A stretch of 64,000 nucleotides of DNA from the NCBI RefSeq assembly GCF_024749285.1, contig NZ_CP087196.1, positions 4,402,001 to 4,466,000 of the forward strand. Reading direction: 5' to 3'. Position 1 is the first letter of the stretch; the number at the start of each line of letters is the position of its first letter. The notes under the pieces are model-generated. The model did not search any database, had not been told where the DNA came from, and saw only the letters and a list, made by a program, of their open reading frames with translations. Positions 15,887 to 26,422 of this stretch are shown piece by piece. The translations under genes and the position numbers were made by a program. The stretch comes from Pseudomonas sp. B21-015. Its GTDB lineage: Bacteria; Pseudomonadota; Gammaproteobacteria; Pseudomonadales; Pseudomonadaceae.

Positions 15887-17968
15887 TTAGCCCTGACTGA
15901 CCAGAGCCTCGACAGGTTCAATAGTATCGTGACGGACCACCGCCCCGAACTGCTGCATCATTTGCTGGATGAACGGATCGCCATGGATCGACTCCTCGGC
16001 CTCGCGCTGACGGTTGGCCCGACGCCGGGACGCGGCCTGGGCCGGGGTTTCCTGCTCGGGCTTGATCAGCTCCATGCTCAGGGTCAGCGTACGCCCATGA
16101 AACTGGTTCAGCGCATCATTGAGGCGACGTTGTTGCGTGGCGTTGAACAAGGCGCTGTGGGCCGGGTCCAGGTGCAACAGCCAGTTGTCGCCATCGACGG
16201 CGATCAGCGTGCAGTTGGCGGCGATGCTGCCGGTCATGCCGGACACCGGCAATTTCGGGAACAGCTCCAGCCATTGCAGGGCCAGGCCCGTGGCTGGCAT
16301 CGCGGCCGGTTCAGGCTCGGGTTCCGGCGCAGGTTCGGCGGTGTGCTCACTGGCCAGATCGTCGAGGTAGCTGTAGGCCGAATCCATGTCCGGCTCGATG
16401 TAATCCTCGTCCAGCGGCGGCTCGTCGTCCGGGTCCATGCCTGGCGTCGCGGCATCGACTTCGGCCACGGACGGTTCCGGGATCGGCGCAGCGGCCCATT
16501 CCGGGGCGTCCGGCACCACGCTGTCCGGCGTCGGCATGGGCATCGGTGGCAATTCGGGTTGTTCGCCGGCCGTTTCCAGCACCGGCTCGACAGCGGGTTG
16601 CTGGACAACCTCGGGCTCTACCGGATCGTTCCAGGGCAGATCAACGACTTCCTCGATCGCTACGGGCTCGACCACAGGCTCGGGCTCAGGCACGGCCACG
16701 ACCACGGGCGCAATTGATTCAGGCTCAACTGCCGGGACAGGGGCCAGTGCAACCACGGGCGCCACCGGAGCCGGTGCAACCGCCGCAACGACTACCGGCG
16801 CGGCAGCCACTGAGTTTGCGGAATCAACTGTGGCCTGGCTGATCCCCACTGGCTTTAGCGGTTGCCTCGGCGCGTCCGAGGTGTCTGCCGGCCGGAACGC
16901 GAGCATTCGCAGCAGGACCATTTCGAAGCCGCCGCGCGGGTCCGGTGCCAGCGGCAAATCCCGGCGACCAATCAGGCCCATCTGATAATAGAACTGCACG
17001 TCTTCGGCCGGCAGCGCCTGGGCCAGTGCCAGCACCCGATCGCGATCGCCATGGCCGTTGTCGACACCTTCAGGCAAGGCCTGGGCGATGGCGACGCGAT
17101 GCAGCACGTTGAGAATTTCCGAAAGCACGCCGTTCCAGTCCGGGCCTTGTTCGGCCAGATGCCGCACGGCCTCGAGCAACGCCTTGGCGTCGCCTTCGAT
17201 CAGCGCATGCAGGACGTCGTAGACCTGGCCATGATCGAGGGTACCAAGCATTGCGCGCACGTCGGCGGCCAGCACCTTGCCTTCACCGAAGGCGATGGCC
17301 TGGTCGGTCAGGCTCATGGCGTCACGCATCGAACCGTCGGCAGCGCGGCCCAGCAGCCACAGTGCGTCATCTTCGAACGGCACGTTCTCGACGCTCAGCA
17401 CGTGGGTCAGATGCTCGACCACCCGCTCCGGGGTCATGTTCTTCAGGGAGAATTGCAGGCACCGCGAGAGAATCGTTGCCGGAAGTTTCTGCGGATCGGT
17501 GGTGGCCAGGATGAACTTGACGTAGGGCGGCGGCTCTTCGAGGGTTTTCAACAGCGCATTGAAGGAATGGCTGGAGAGCATGTGCACTTCGTCGATCAGG
17601 TAGACCTTGAAGCGCCCACGACTCGGCGCGTACTGCACGTTGTCGAGCAGCTCGCGGGTGTCTTCGACCTTGGTCCGGCTCGCGGCGTCGATCTCGATCA
17701 GGTCGACGAAGCGGCCTTCATCGATCTCGCGGCACACCGAGCACTCGCCACAGGGGGTCGAAGTGATACCTGTTTCACAGTTCAGGCATTTGGCAATGAT
17801 CCGCGCGATGGTGGTCTTGCCGACCCCGCGCGTACCGGTAAACAGGTACGCGTGGTGCAGCCGCTGGCTGTCCAAGGCATTGATCAGAGCCTTGAGCACA
17901 TGGGTCTGGCCGACCATTTCGCCGAACGAGCGCGGACGCCATTTACGTGCAAGAACCTGATAACTCAT
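15887..17968 (-). CDS. dnaX: DNA polymerase III subunits tau/gamma
   Basis: 693 residues. An AAA+ clamp-loader ATPase with Walker A GTRGVGKTT (45-53), the zinc-binding cysteines C64, C73, C76 and C79, Walker B region VYLIDEVHMLS, and the SRC-type arginine finger region TILSRCLQF. A long proline/glutamate/valine-rich linker (about 375-560, with many EPEP-type repeats) leads to the C-terminal tau domain. The linker makes the + strand shadow look repetitive. I did not identify a programmed frameshift site for gamma. Start at ATG 17968 (MSYQVLARKW). Confidence 0.95.
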   Translation of the reverse strand: MSYQVLARKWRPRSFGEMVGQTHVLKALINALDSQRLHHAYLFTGTRGVGKTTIARIIAKCLNCETGITSTPCGECSVCREIDEGRFVDLIEIDAASRTKVEDTRELLDNVQYAPSRGRFKVYLIDEVHMLSSHSFNALLKTLEEPPPYVKFILATTDPQKLPATILSRCLQFSLKNMTPERVVEHLTHVLSVENVPFEDDALWLLGRAADGSMRDAMSLTDQAIAFGEGKVLAADVRAMLGTLDHGQVYDVLHALIEGDAKALLEAVRHLAEQGPDWNGVLSEILNVLHRVAIAQALPEGVDNGHGDRDRVLALAQALPAEDVQFYYQMGLIGRRDLPLAPDPRGGFEMVLLRMLAFRPADTSDAPRQPLKPVGISQATVDSANSVAAAPVVVAAVAPAPVAPVVALAPVPAVEPESIAPVVVAVPEPEPVVEPVAIEEVVDLPWNDPVEPEVVQQPAVEPVLETAGEQPELPPMPMPTPDSVVPDAPEWAAAPIPEPSVAEVDAATPGMDPDDEPPLDEDYIEPDMDSAYSYLDDLASEHTAEPAPEPEPEPAAMPATGLALQWLELFPKLPVSGMTGSIAANCTLIAVDGDNWLLHLDPAHSALFNATQQRRLNDALNQFHGRTLTLSMELIKPEQETPAQAASRRRANRQREAEESIHGDPFIQQMMQQFGAVVRHDTIEPVEALVSQG

Positions 17969-18112
17969 CGAAAACCGTCGCAACGAAGGAACAGAAGCGG
18001 CTAATGCTAGCGGAGCAAGGCCAAAATTGCATCCGGTGCGCTCGTCTAATCTGGCTAAGCTGCATGTTGAAGAGCTTTTATCGGCCCAGGATTGAGCCGT
18101 TCCGGAGCATTT

Positions 18113-18414
18113 ATGCGTTTTGCCTTGGGGGCACTGCTATGGGTCAGCCTGAGCGTCGCGGCCGCCGAAGCGCCGTTGCGCTTCGTGGTGGCCGACAGTT
18201 TGGCCATGCCCATGGCGCAAATCGAGCACGGCCGGCCGACCAGCAACTGCAAAGCCTGGCGCTGGTGCATGAACAAGCCGTCGGTTGTTATGTGCGCAAC
18301 GACCCCAAGGTGCCTGTACAACGCATTCTGCGTACGTTGCTGCAAATGAAAATGTCCGGGGAGATCGATGACATCATCCGGCTCTATACCGGCATCCCTG
18401 ATACCAACCCGTAG
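18113..18414 (+). pseudogene. Decayed periplasmic solute-binding protein remnant
   Basis: ATG 18113 opens a frame with a signal peptide (MRFALGALLWVSLSVAAAEA) and PLRFVVADSLAMPMAQIE, the start of an amino-acid-type ABC substrate-binding protein. After about 40 residues, near 18235, this frame loses sense, while another frame reads VGCYVRNDPKVPVQRILRTL and KMSGEIDDIIRLYTG to the TAG at 18412, which looks like the C-terminus of the same family. The middle (roughly 150 or more residues) is missing. The simplest reading is an internal deletion with a frameshift. The last stop codon lies inside a REP element. Confidence 0.7.
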
Positions 18415-18530
18415 CAGCTGCCGAAGGCTGCGTTCGGCGGCGTAGCCGTCGTCAGAACAGGCTCTGCGGTCTTTCAGTTAAACCGTGAACTCAGGATTTA
18501 CGACTGCTGCGCAGCCTTCGGCAGCTGCTA
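18412..18530. repeat. REP-type inverted repeat (family B) joining two gene ends
   Basis: TAGCAGCTGCCGAAGGCTGC (18412 on) returns as its inverse complement ending at 18530, with a spacer of about 77 bases. One arm contains the stop codon of the decayed gene and the other encodes part of the C-terminus of the diguanylate cyclase/phosphodiesterase gene on the minus strand. Confidence 0.8.
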
Positions 18531-20238
18531 CAGGGAGCGCTTGATCGCGGTCGAGTGCCTGCCATTGCAACGGAGCGACAAACCCCGCCACCCAGTCCAG
18601 CACTTCCCCGGGCGGCATGGGGCGGGCGATGAAATAGCCTTGAGCAACGTCGCATCCCAGCCGCAACAGCAATGCACCGTGCTCAAGGCTTTCCAGCCCC
18701 TCGGCGATCACCTGCCGGTCGAACGCCCGGGCCAGGCCAATGACCGCCGTGGTCAGGGCCAGATCGTCACGATCGATCAGAATGTCGCGCACAAACGACT
18801 TATCGATCTTGATGGTTTGGGTTCGTAAACGCTTGAGGTAGCTCAGGGACGAGCACCCCGTGCCAAAGTCACCCAAGGAAAACTGCACCCCCAACGCCTG
18901 ACAGGCCTGCAAACAGGCGCTGACATGCTGAATATTCTCGATCGCCACCGACTCGACGATTTCCAGATCGAGCATCTGCGGAGCGACCTGGGCATGTCGA
19001 GCGAGTACGTGCCTGAGCCGGTCGACGAAATCCGCGCGCTGAAAATGTCGCGCCGCAATGTTGATGCTGACCGGCCAGCCCTGCCCCACTTGCTGCCAAC
19101 GATGCAACTGCGACAGCACCTGGTCCATCACCCATTCGCCGATATCGATGATCAGGTCCGTATCCTCCACCAGCGGCAAAAACTCCCGAGGTGGCACCAT
19201 GCCGTTTTGCGGATGCTCCCAACGCAGCAATGCCTCGAAACCGACGACCTCGCCACGGCGCATGTTCACCTTGGGCTGAAAATGCAGGCGCAACTCACCG
19301 GCGACCAGCGCTTGACGCACCCGCTCGACGGTCTGGTGAGTGGCCTTGACCTCCTGATCCCGGGAAACATCGAACAGATGAAAGCGGTTTCGCCCGCTCT
19401 GCTTGGCCACATACATCGCCTGATCGGCGTGCCGCAGAAGGGTTTCGGCATCTTCGTTGTCGTGGGGGAACAGGGTGACGCCGATACTGGCGAACACATT
19501 GATGTCCTTGCCGTGCAGCGTGTAAGGCGCCGAGATCGCCCCCAGCACACGGTTCAGCGCCCCGCACAATTCCGGCAGATCACGCACGTAACGCAACACC
19601 AGCACAAATTCGTCACCGGCCAGTCGCGCTACCACGTCTTCGCCGCGCACAATGTCGCGCAGACGCTTGGCCACTTCCACCAGCAACATATCGCCACTGG
19701 CATGACCGTAACCATCGTTGACCGCCTTGAACCCGTCGAGGTCGAGCATGCACACCGCCAGCGGAATGTTTTCATCCCGAGAGAATTCCAGCGCCTGATC
19801 CAGCAAATCCGACAGGAAAGCGCGATTGGGTAGCCCGGTCAGCACATCATGCCCGACCCGCCATTGCAGGGATTGCAGCAGTTGGCGTTTCTCGCTGATA
19901 TCGAAACGAATCGACAGGTATCGGTGAATGCACCCGGTGTCATTATCGAGCACTGGCACCATGGTGCTGTCGACCCAATACAGGCTGCCATCCTTGGCGC
20001 GATTACAGATTTCGCCCTTCCAGATATTGCCCAGGGCGATGGTGCGCCACATGGCGGCGAAGAAATCAGCGGAATGCAGGCCGGAGTTCAGCAAGCTATG
20101 GTTCTGCCCGAGCAACTCCTCGCGGCTATAGCCGGACACAGCACAGAATTGATCGTTGACGTAGGTAATCCGGCCGTTCAGATCGGTCTCGGAAAAAATG
20201 GCGGCAGCATCCACGGCCCTGCGGTATTTCTCATCCAT
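18478..20238 (-). CDS. PAS-GGDEF-EAL protein, cyclic-di-GMP signalling, EAL site altered
   Basis: 586 residues, no membrane segment. A PAS domain (about 5-120, NDQFCAVSGYSREELLG) is followed by a GGDEF domain with LAGDEF and, five residues upstream, an RGED inhibitory-site motif, then an EAL domain starting GFEALLRWEHP. The GGDEF motif reads AGDEF, an allowed active variant. In EAL, the conserved DDFGTGYSS reads GDFGTGCSS, so the first metal-binding aspartate is glycine; the other catalytic landmarks (LEIVES, TIKIDKSFV, AEGLES, Q in GYFIARP) remain. I infer cyclase activity with impaired phosphodiesterase activity. The last residues (about PVAAAEGCA) come from a REP arm. Confidence 0.88.
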   Translation of the reverse strand: MDEKYRRAVDAAAIFSETDLNGRITYVNDQFCAVSGYSREELLGQNHSLLNSGLHSADFFAAMWRTIALGNIWKGEICNRAKDGSLYWVDSTMVPVLDNDTGCIHRYLSIRFDISEKRQLLQSLQWRVGHDVLTGLPNRAFLSDLLDQALEFSRDENIPLAVCMLDLDGFKAVNDGYGHASGDMLLVEVAKRLRDIVRGEDVVARLAGDEFVLVLRYVRDLPELCGALNRVLGAISAPYTLHGKDINVFASIGVTLFPHDNEDAETLLRHADQAMYVAKQSGRNRFHLFDVSRDQEVKATHQTVERVRQALVAGELRLHFQPKVNMRRGEVVGFEALLRWEHPQNGMVPPREFLPLVEDTDLIIDIGEWVMDQVLSQLHRWQQVGQGWPVSINIAARHFQRADFVDRLRHVLARHAQVAPQMLDLEIVESVAIENIQHVSACLQACQALGVQFSLGDFGTGCSSLSYLKRLRTQTIKIDKSFVRDILIDRDDLALTTAVIGLARAFDRQVIAEGLESLEHGALLLRLGCDVAQGYFIARPMPPGEVLDWVAGFVAPLQWQALDRDQALPVAAAEGCAAVVNPEFTV

Positions 20239-20332
20239 GAGTCAGGCTCACTGTCGCTAGCGGTGGTACCGCTCGACCAGCGCAGGATGCCCGGAAGAGA
20301 TGTTTTGAGACGTACTGCGCAGAGACACGTTA

Positions 20333-20518
20333 TCACTCCATGAACAGCATTTGATGGCCCCCGGACCAAACAGGCTCAAAGGCCTCGGGCAAGGCAGCAA
20401 CACCGACTCTGGTAACATTTCGCGAGGATTTCAGATCGCTAACGGCTTCTCCATATACCCGCCAAAGGAGGACAATGCTGGCTGTTTCATATCGCCTAAA
20501 CTTCAGAAAGCAGCTCAT
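20333..20518 (-). CDS. Possible 61-residue protein divergent from the XRE regulator
   Basis: An ATG at 20518 is preceded by AAGGAGGTTTTG, a near-ideal Shine-Dalgarno sequence. The frame encodes 61 residues (MSCFLKFRRYETASIVLLWR...), arginine-rich at the start with a short hydrophobic stretch and no family I know. On the opposite strand a shorter frame at 20475-20643 (55 codons) also has AAAGGAGG before its ATG and ends just before the XRE gene, so the true coding strand is uncertain. The AT-rich stretch 20520-20640 looks like a shared promoter region. Nothing else is seen in 20239-20645. Confidence 0.4.
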   Translation of the reverse strand: MSCFLKFRRYETASIVLLWRVYGEAVSDLKSSRNVTRVGVAALPEAFEPVWSGGHQMLFME

Positions 20519-20645
20519 CAAAACCTCCTTCGAAGCGGCGATTCTACGAAATGCATCACATTTTGCAAAGCAAGGTGATGGATCATGCAGTTGCCTAATG
20601 CAAAAATCTATCGTTAAGTTCTTGATTCTAAATGGGAATTGAGCG

Positions 20646-20960
20646 ATGCAAATTTCAAGTTTGGGTCTGGCCATCCGACGCTACCGCAAGGTCGCAGGGC
20701 TTACTCAGGCTGAACTCGGCGAAAAAACCGGTTTTGACCCCAAAACCATCAGCCGCTTCGAAACCGGCACCTATACCCCCAGCGTGGAAGCACTGTTTTT
20801 GCTAGCCGACGTGCTGGGCGTGAAGCTGAAAGCCTTTTTCGCAGATCTGGGCGACGAAGATGAACAGCGGGCGTACCTGTTCAGCGTCATACACAAAGCC
20901 ACCCCGAAGGATCTGGGAAAGCTGATCGCAGCGGTTGACCAGGCCTTGTCCAAGCCTTAG
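20646..20960 (+). CDS. Small XRE-family transcriptional regulator
   Basis: 104 residues. An N-terminal Cro/CI-type helix-turn-helix (about 6-62; LTQAELGEKTGFDPKTISRF) with the typical RFETGTYTPSVEALFLLADV continuation, then a short helical C-terminal part (KATPKDLGKLIAAVDQAL). No ligand domain. It is followed by its own terminator. It probably regulates itself and the possible micro-ORF divergent from it; targets cannot be deduced from sequence. Confidence 0.82.
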   Translation: MQISSLGLAIRRYRKVAGLTQAELGEKTGFDPKTISRFETGTYTPSVEALFLLADVLGVKLKAFFADLGDEDEQRAYLFSVIHKATPKDLGKLIAAVDQALSKP

Positions 20961-20980
20961 TGCCAGTAAATGAAAAAAAT

Positions 20981-21022
20981 AGAGGCCGAGCTGTCGAATG
21001 CGACAGATCGGCCTCTTTTTTA
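20981..21022 (+). terminator. Intrinsic terminator of the XRE gene
   Basis: AGAGGCCGA-GCTGTCG and CGACAG-ATCGGCCTCT pair with a small internal irregularity around an AATG loop and are followed by six T residues. It begins 20 bases after the XRE stop. Confidence 0.88.
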
Positions 21023-21141
21023 TATCCCGCTCTTCAATTCGGAAACGACGAAACACCGCCCTGGATGAGCTCCATGGCAGGGGAAACAAAACAGTATTTT
21101 TAGATAGAAAACACGAAAGAGGGTTCGTGTTGCGTTATGGA

Positions 21142-21251
21142 GGCAACCCCACCAGCCACACCCCGGCACACAATGTTCCCGCTGTGGCTGCTGCCTTCCG
21201 GCTCTGACCAGGTTCACGGGTAATCGTTGCGGGGGGACCGATGGGGTCACC
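21142..21251 (-). ncRNA. ffs: Small signal recognition particle RNA (4.5S RNA)
   Basis: Read on the minus strand, the apical part CAGAGCCGGAAGGCAGCAGC contains the conserved SRP domain IV (GGAAG tetraloop-side and AGCAGCC asymmetric loop). The termini GGTGACCCCA (at 21251) and TGGGGTTGCC (at 21142) pair over ten bases, closing the long hairpin. Length near 110 bases is as expected for gamma-proteobacterial 4.5S RNA, which binds Ffh for co-translational membrane targeting. The ends are inferred from base pairing and may differ by a few bases. Confidence 0.92.
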
Positions 21252-21364
21252 ATAACGACGCTCACCTGACGGCGAGCCGCGCCATTGTACCTATCTGAGA
21301 CGAAGTTACAACCGTTCGGGTGGATTAAAAAATATGAGCCGCTTCAAGGACATGCGCCGACCTT

Positions 21365-21438
21365 AAAAGATCGCAGCCTGCGGCAGCTCCTACATGGATC
21401 GGCGCACATCAAGGAGCTGCCGAAGGCTGCGATCTTTT
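21365..21438. repeat. REP-type inverted repeat (family B) before the zinc peptidase gene
   Basis: AAAAGATCGCAGCCTGCGGC plus AGCTCCT (21365-21391) and AGGAGCTGCCGAAGGCTGCG plus ATCTTTT (21412-21438) are inverse complements apart from one position. It begins 3' of the minus-strand peptidase gene stop by five bases and can act as a transcript end. Confidence 0.88.
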
Positions 21439-21442
21439 GATC

Positions 21443-22606
21443 CTATTGCGCCAACACCTCATCCGCCCTGCCGCCCTCTTGCTGGATCACCAAGTGAATG
21501 AAGTGCAACTTGGCAATCACCGCCGATGGCAGGACGAACGGATAGAAATCCGGCTGGCCCATGCTGCGTGACAATTCATTGAGCATGCCGGCCAGTTCGA
21601 TCCATGCATTGACGAACGACAGGAACGCCGGGGCGCCGGGGTGCTGCGGATCGAATAGCGTGCTGGGCGCAAACGGCTGGTAATCGAAATCCATTTCCCG
21701 GGCACTCATGCCAAAACCCAGCGCAGTGTCCACCGCATCCATCATGTGCAGGTAGTGAGCCCAGGTTTCCGCCCAGTCTTCCCAGGGGTGCATGGTGGCG
21801 TAGGCGCTGACGTAATGTTGCTGCCAGTCGAGCGGCGCGCCTTGCCGGTAATGCCGATCGAGGGACTCGGCATAACGCTCACGCTCGTCGCCGAACAGGC
21901 TGCGGAACGGTTCCAGCCAACCACTGTTGGCGAGCAGCCGATCCCAATAGTAATGCCCTGTTTCATGGCGAAAATGCCCCAGCAGCGTGCGATAGGGTTC
22001 GTGCATTTGCACGCGAACCTGCTCGCGGTGGGCGTCGTCGGCCTCTTTGATATCGAGGGTGATCAAACCGTTGGCATGCCCGGTGGTCGGCGTTTTGCCT
22101 TTGAGGTCGATACCGATGAAATCGAAGGCCAGACCGGTCTCTTCGTCCACGGCTTTCGGAATGACCTGCAATCCCAGACTGAGCAACTGCGCCACCAGAC
22201 GACGCTTGGCGATTTCCACTTTGCGCCAGCGCTCGTGATTTTCCGGGACCGACAGATCGGGGATGGTGCGATTCAGGCTACAGGCGATGCACAACCCGTC
22301 ATGATCATTGGCCGGCAGCAGCCAGTTGCAGGCGGCCGGGGAATCGAGATTGGCGCAACGGCGGAACACACCGGCGTCAGGATCGGCGTCGAGCAACCAG
22401 GTATCCACTTGCGGGCCAGATTGCAACGACGACAAGCGACTCTGCTGCGGCTGATAGCCCAGCGCCGCCGAGCAGGCCAGGCACTGGCTGTTGCGAAAGA
22501 ACAGCGACTGCCCGCAGCGACAATGCCAGACCTTGCCATTGCGCGAATGCTCTCCCATGAAGGGCGCGGCGATGCGCGAGCTGAGCTGTTCGAAGAAGCG
22601 GTACAT
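21443..22606 (-). CDS. Putative zinc-binding metallopeptidase
   Basis: 387 residues of a family often annotated as zinc-binding metallopeptidase. An N-terminal zinc ribbon is formed by C29, C31, C42 and C45, with a further CxxC near 106-109. The catalytic motif HETGH (214-218, in HFRHETGHYYW) is a minor variant of HEXXH, with E215 intact. A conserved EDWAETWAHYLHM motif downstream can provide the third ligand. No signal peptide is visible, so it is probably cytoplasmic. Its substrate is unknown. REP repeats flank the gene on both sides. Confidence 0.82.
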   Translation of the reverse strand: MYRFFEQLSSRIAAPFMGEHSRNGKVWHCRCGQSLFFRNSQCLACSAALGYQPQQSRLSSLQSGPQVDTWLLDADPDAGVFRRCANLDSPAACNWLLPANDHDGLCIACSLNRTIPDLSVPENHERWRKVEIAKRRLVAQLLSLGLQVIPKAVDEETGLAFDFIGIDLKGKTPTTGHANGLITLDIKEADDAHREQVRVQMHEPYRTLLGHFRHETGHYYWDRLLANSGWLEPFRSLFGDERERYAESLDRHYRQGAPLDWQQHYVSAYATMHPWEDWAETWAHYLHMMDAVDTALGFGMSAREMDFDYQPFAPSTLFDPQHPGAPAFLSFVNAWIELAGMLNELSRSMGQPDFYPFVLPSAVIAKLHFIHLVIQQEGGRADEVLAQ

Positions 22607-22659
22607 GGCGATCTCTCCCTGGGGCCTGCAAAGACTAGATCATTCCCACACGAAGATCT

Positions 22660-22785
22660 TGTGGCGAGGGAGCTTGCTCCCGTTGGGCTGCGTAGCAGCC
22701 CCAGAACCAACAACCGCGATTTGTCAGACATACGCAGGTCTTGCGACGGCTTCGCCGCCGAACGGGAGCAAGCTCCCTCGCCACA
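22660..22785. repeat. REP-type inverted repeat (family A) after ligA
   Basis: TGTGGCGAGGGAGCTTGCTC (22660 on) returns inverted, ending at 22785. The spacer between arms has a secondary hairpin-prone sequence (GGCTTCGCCGCC). It lies just beyond the ligA stop. Confidence 0.88.
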
Positions 22786-22793
22786 GGTCTCTG

Positions 22794-25196
<2,403 letters not shown>

Positions 25197-25221
25197 TCAT
25201 TTCATCAAGATCAAGATCAAG

Positions 25222-25306
25222 AGATCGCAGCCTCGTTTCACTCGACAGCTCCTACAGAAAATCGCGAACCCTGTAGGAGCTGTCGAGTGAAACGAGGCTG
25301 CGATCT
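25222..25306. repeat. Perfect 35-bp inverted REP pair (family B) between zipA and ligA
   Basis: Bases 25222-25256 and 25272-25306 are exact inverse complements over 35 bases (AGATCGCAGCCTCGTTTCAC onward), with a 15-base loop. It is the longest perfect palindrome in the window and contains CTCGTTTCACTCGACAG, an insertion relative to the other family B arms, inverted in both arms. The symmetric insertion means both arms were changed together. Confidence 0.9.
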
Positions 25307-25312
25307 TTTGAC

Positions 25313-26164
25313 TCAGCGCTTCTGGGTCAGGGCGCGACGTTCGAACTCGACGATGCGCTGACGGTAGTGCTCAATCGTTTGGGCAGTCAGTACGCTGCGC
25401 TGGTCGTCTTTCAGTTCACCATTCAGTTCCTGGGACAGTTTGCGTGCCGCAGCCACCATCACGTCGAAGGCTTGCTTCGGATGACGCGGGCCTGGCAGGC
25501 CGAGGAAGAAGCTCACCGCCGGAGTGCTGAAATGATCGATGTCATCCAGGTCGAAGACACCCGGCTTGACCGCGTTGGCCATGGAGAACAGGACTTCGCC
25601 GTTACCGGCCATGCTTTCGTGGCGGTGGAAAATGTCCATCTCGCCGAAACGCAGACCGCTTTCCAGAATGTTCTGCAACAGCGCCGGGCCCTTGAAGCCT
25701 GCCGGGTCGCGGCAGATCACGCTGATCACCAGCACTTCTTCGGCTTGCGGCTGATCTTTATCGGCCGGGCCGGCGGATTTGGTGTCATCCGGGAAATCGT
25801 TGTCACGGCTGCTGAAGCTCGGGCCGCCATCGAGGTCCAGGTTGAGGTTCAAGTCGCCTTGCGATGGCTCGCCATGGCCACGCTTGCCGCGCTTGGAACC
25901 CGACTCGCGAGGTTCACGGGCAGGCATGCTCACCGACGGCAGATCGTGCTCGTCCAGTTGCGGTTCTTTATGGGTATCCAACACCCGGGGCGGGCCCAAC
26001 AGCTCGGCGCTGGTGTCCTCGTCCGGCAGGTTGGACAGACTTCGGTCAAGACGGAATTTCAGTTTTCCCTTGCCGCCGCGCATGCGACGCCAGCCATCGA
26101 AAAGAATACCGGCAATGACAATAATGCCGATGACGATCAGCCACTCGCGCAGACCGATTTCCAT
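25313..26164 (-). CDS. zipA: Cell division protein ZipA
   Basis: 283 residues. An N-terminal membrane anchor (about 6-24, [20 protein letters not shown]), a charged and proline-rich linker (about 50-140), and the C-terminal FtsZ-binding domain ([20 protein letters not shown] onward, with [18 protein letters not shown]). ZipA tethers FtsZ to the inner membrane. A perfect 19-bp palindrome lies 40 bases upstream of the start. Confidence 0.94.
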   Translation of the reverse strand: MEIGLREWLIVIGIIVIAGILFDGWRRMRGGKGKLKFRLDRSLSNLPDEDTSAELLGPPRVLDTHKEPQLDEHDLPSVSMPAREPRESGSKRGKRGHGEPSQGDLNLNLDLDGGPSFSSRDNDFPDDTKSAGPADKDQPQAEEVLVISVICRDPAGFKGPALLQNILESGLRFGEMDIFHRHESMAGNGEVLFSMANAVKPGVFDLDDIDHFSTPAVSFFLGLPGPRHPKQAFDVMVAAARKLSQELNGELKDDQRSVLTAQTIEHYRQRIVEFERRALTQKR

Positions 26165-26203
26165 GTAATCCCGTGCCTCTATAAAAAATGCTGAAAAATA
26201 AGG

Positions 26204-26222
26204 GGTTTACATTGTGTAAACC
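26204..26222. promoter_or_regulatory. Perfect 19-bp palindrome in the zipA promoter region
   Basis: GGTTTACA-TTG-TGTAAACC is an exact eight-base inverted repeat with a three-base centre, 40 bases before the zipA ATG and within the 258-bp zipA-smc gap. Its size and perfection suit a dimeric regulator, but it resembles no operator that I can name; a short cruciform is an alternative. On the minus strand TTTACA could also serve as a -35 element. Confidence 0.45.
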
Positions 26223-26422
26223 GCTTTAAAACGTGGCGCCAACTCTATGTTCTGACAGGCGTTTTGCCCACGTATACGAAAAATTGACATTAAACTAGCA
26301 CGACCAAAGATAACTTTACACCGTCTGTCACAGTGGCTTGCGCGAATTATGTCGAATGGCCAGCAAGTTAAGGCAGGTAAAAAGCCCTACAACTCAAAAT
26401 TACTTGCCCTACATGCAATGAC

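Noticed and set aside
16437..16985. Repetitive Ser/Thr/Ala-rich open frame on the + strand, opposite dnaX
   Set aside because: It is the shadow of the low-complexity Pro/Glu/Val linker in DnaX; no start signal or family.
26283..26420. Sigma-70-like TTGACA with GATAAC downstream, and a 67-codon plus-strand ORF at 26349
   Set aside because: The ORF overlaps the end of smc and lacks a Shine-Dalgarno sequence; a small RNA cannot be excluded, but no terminator of its own was found.
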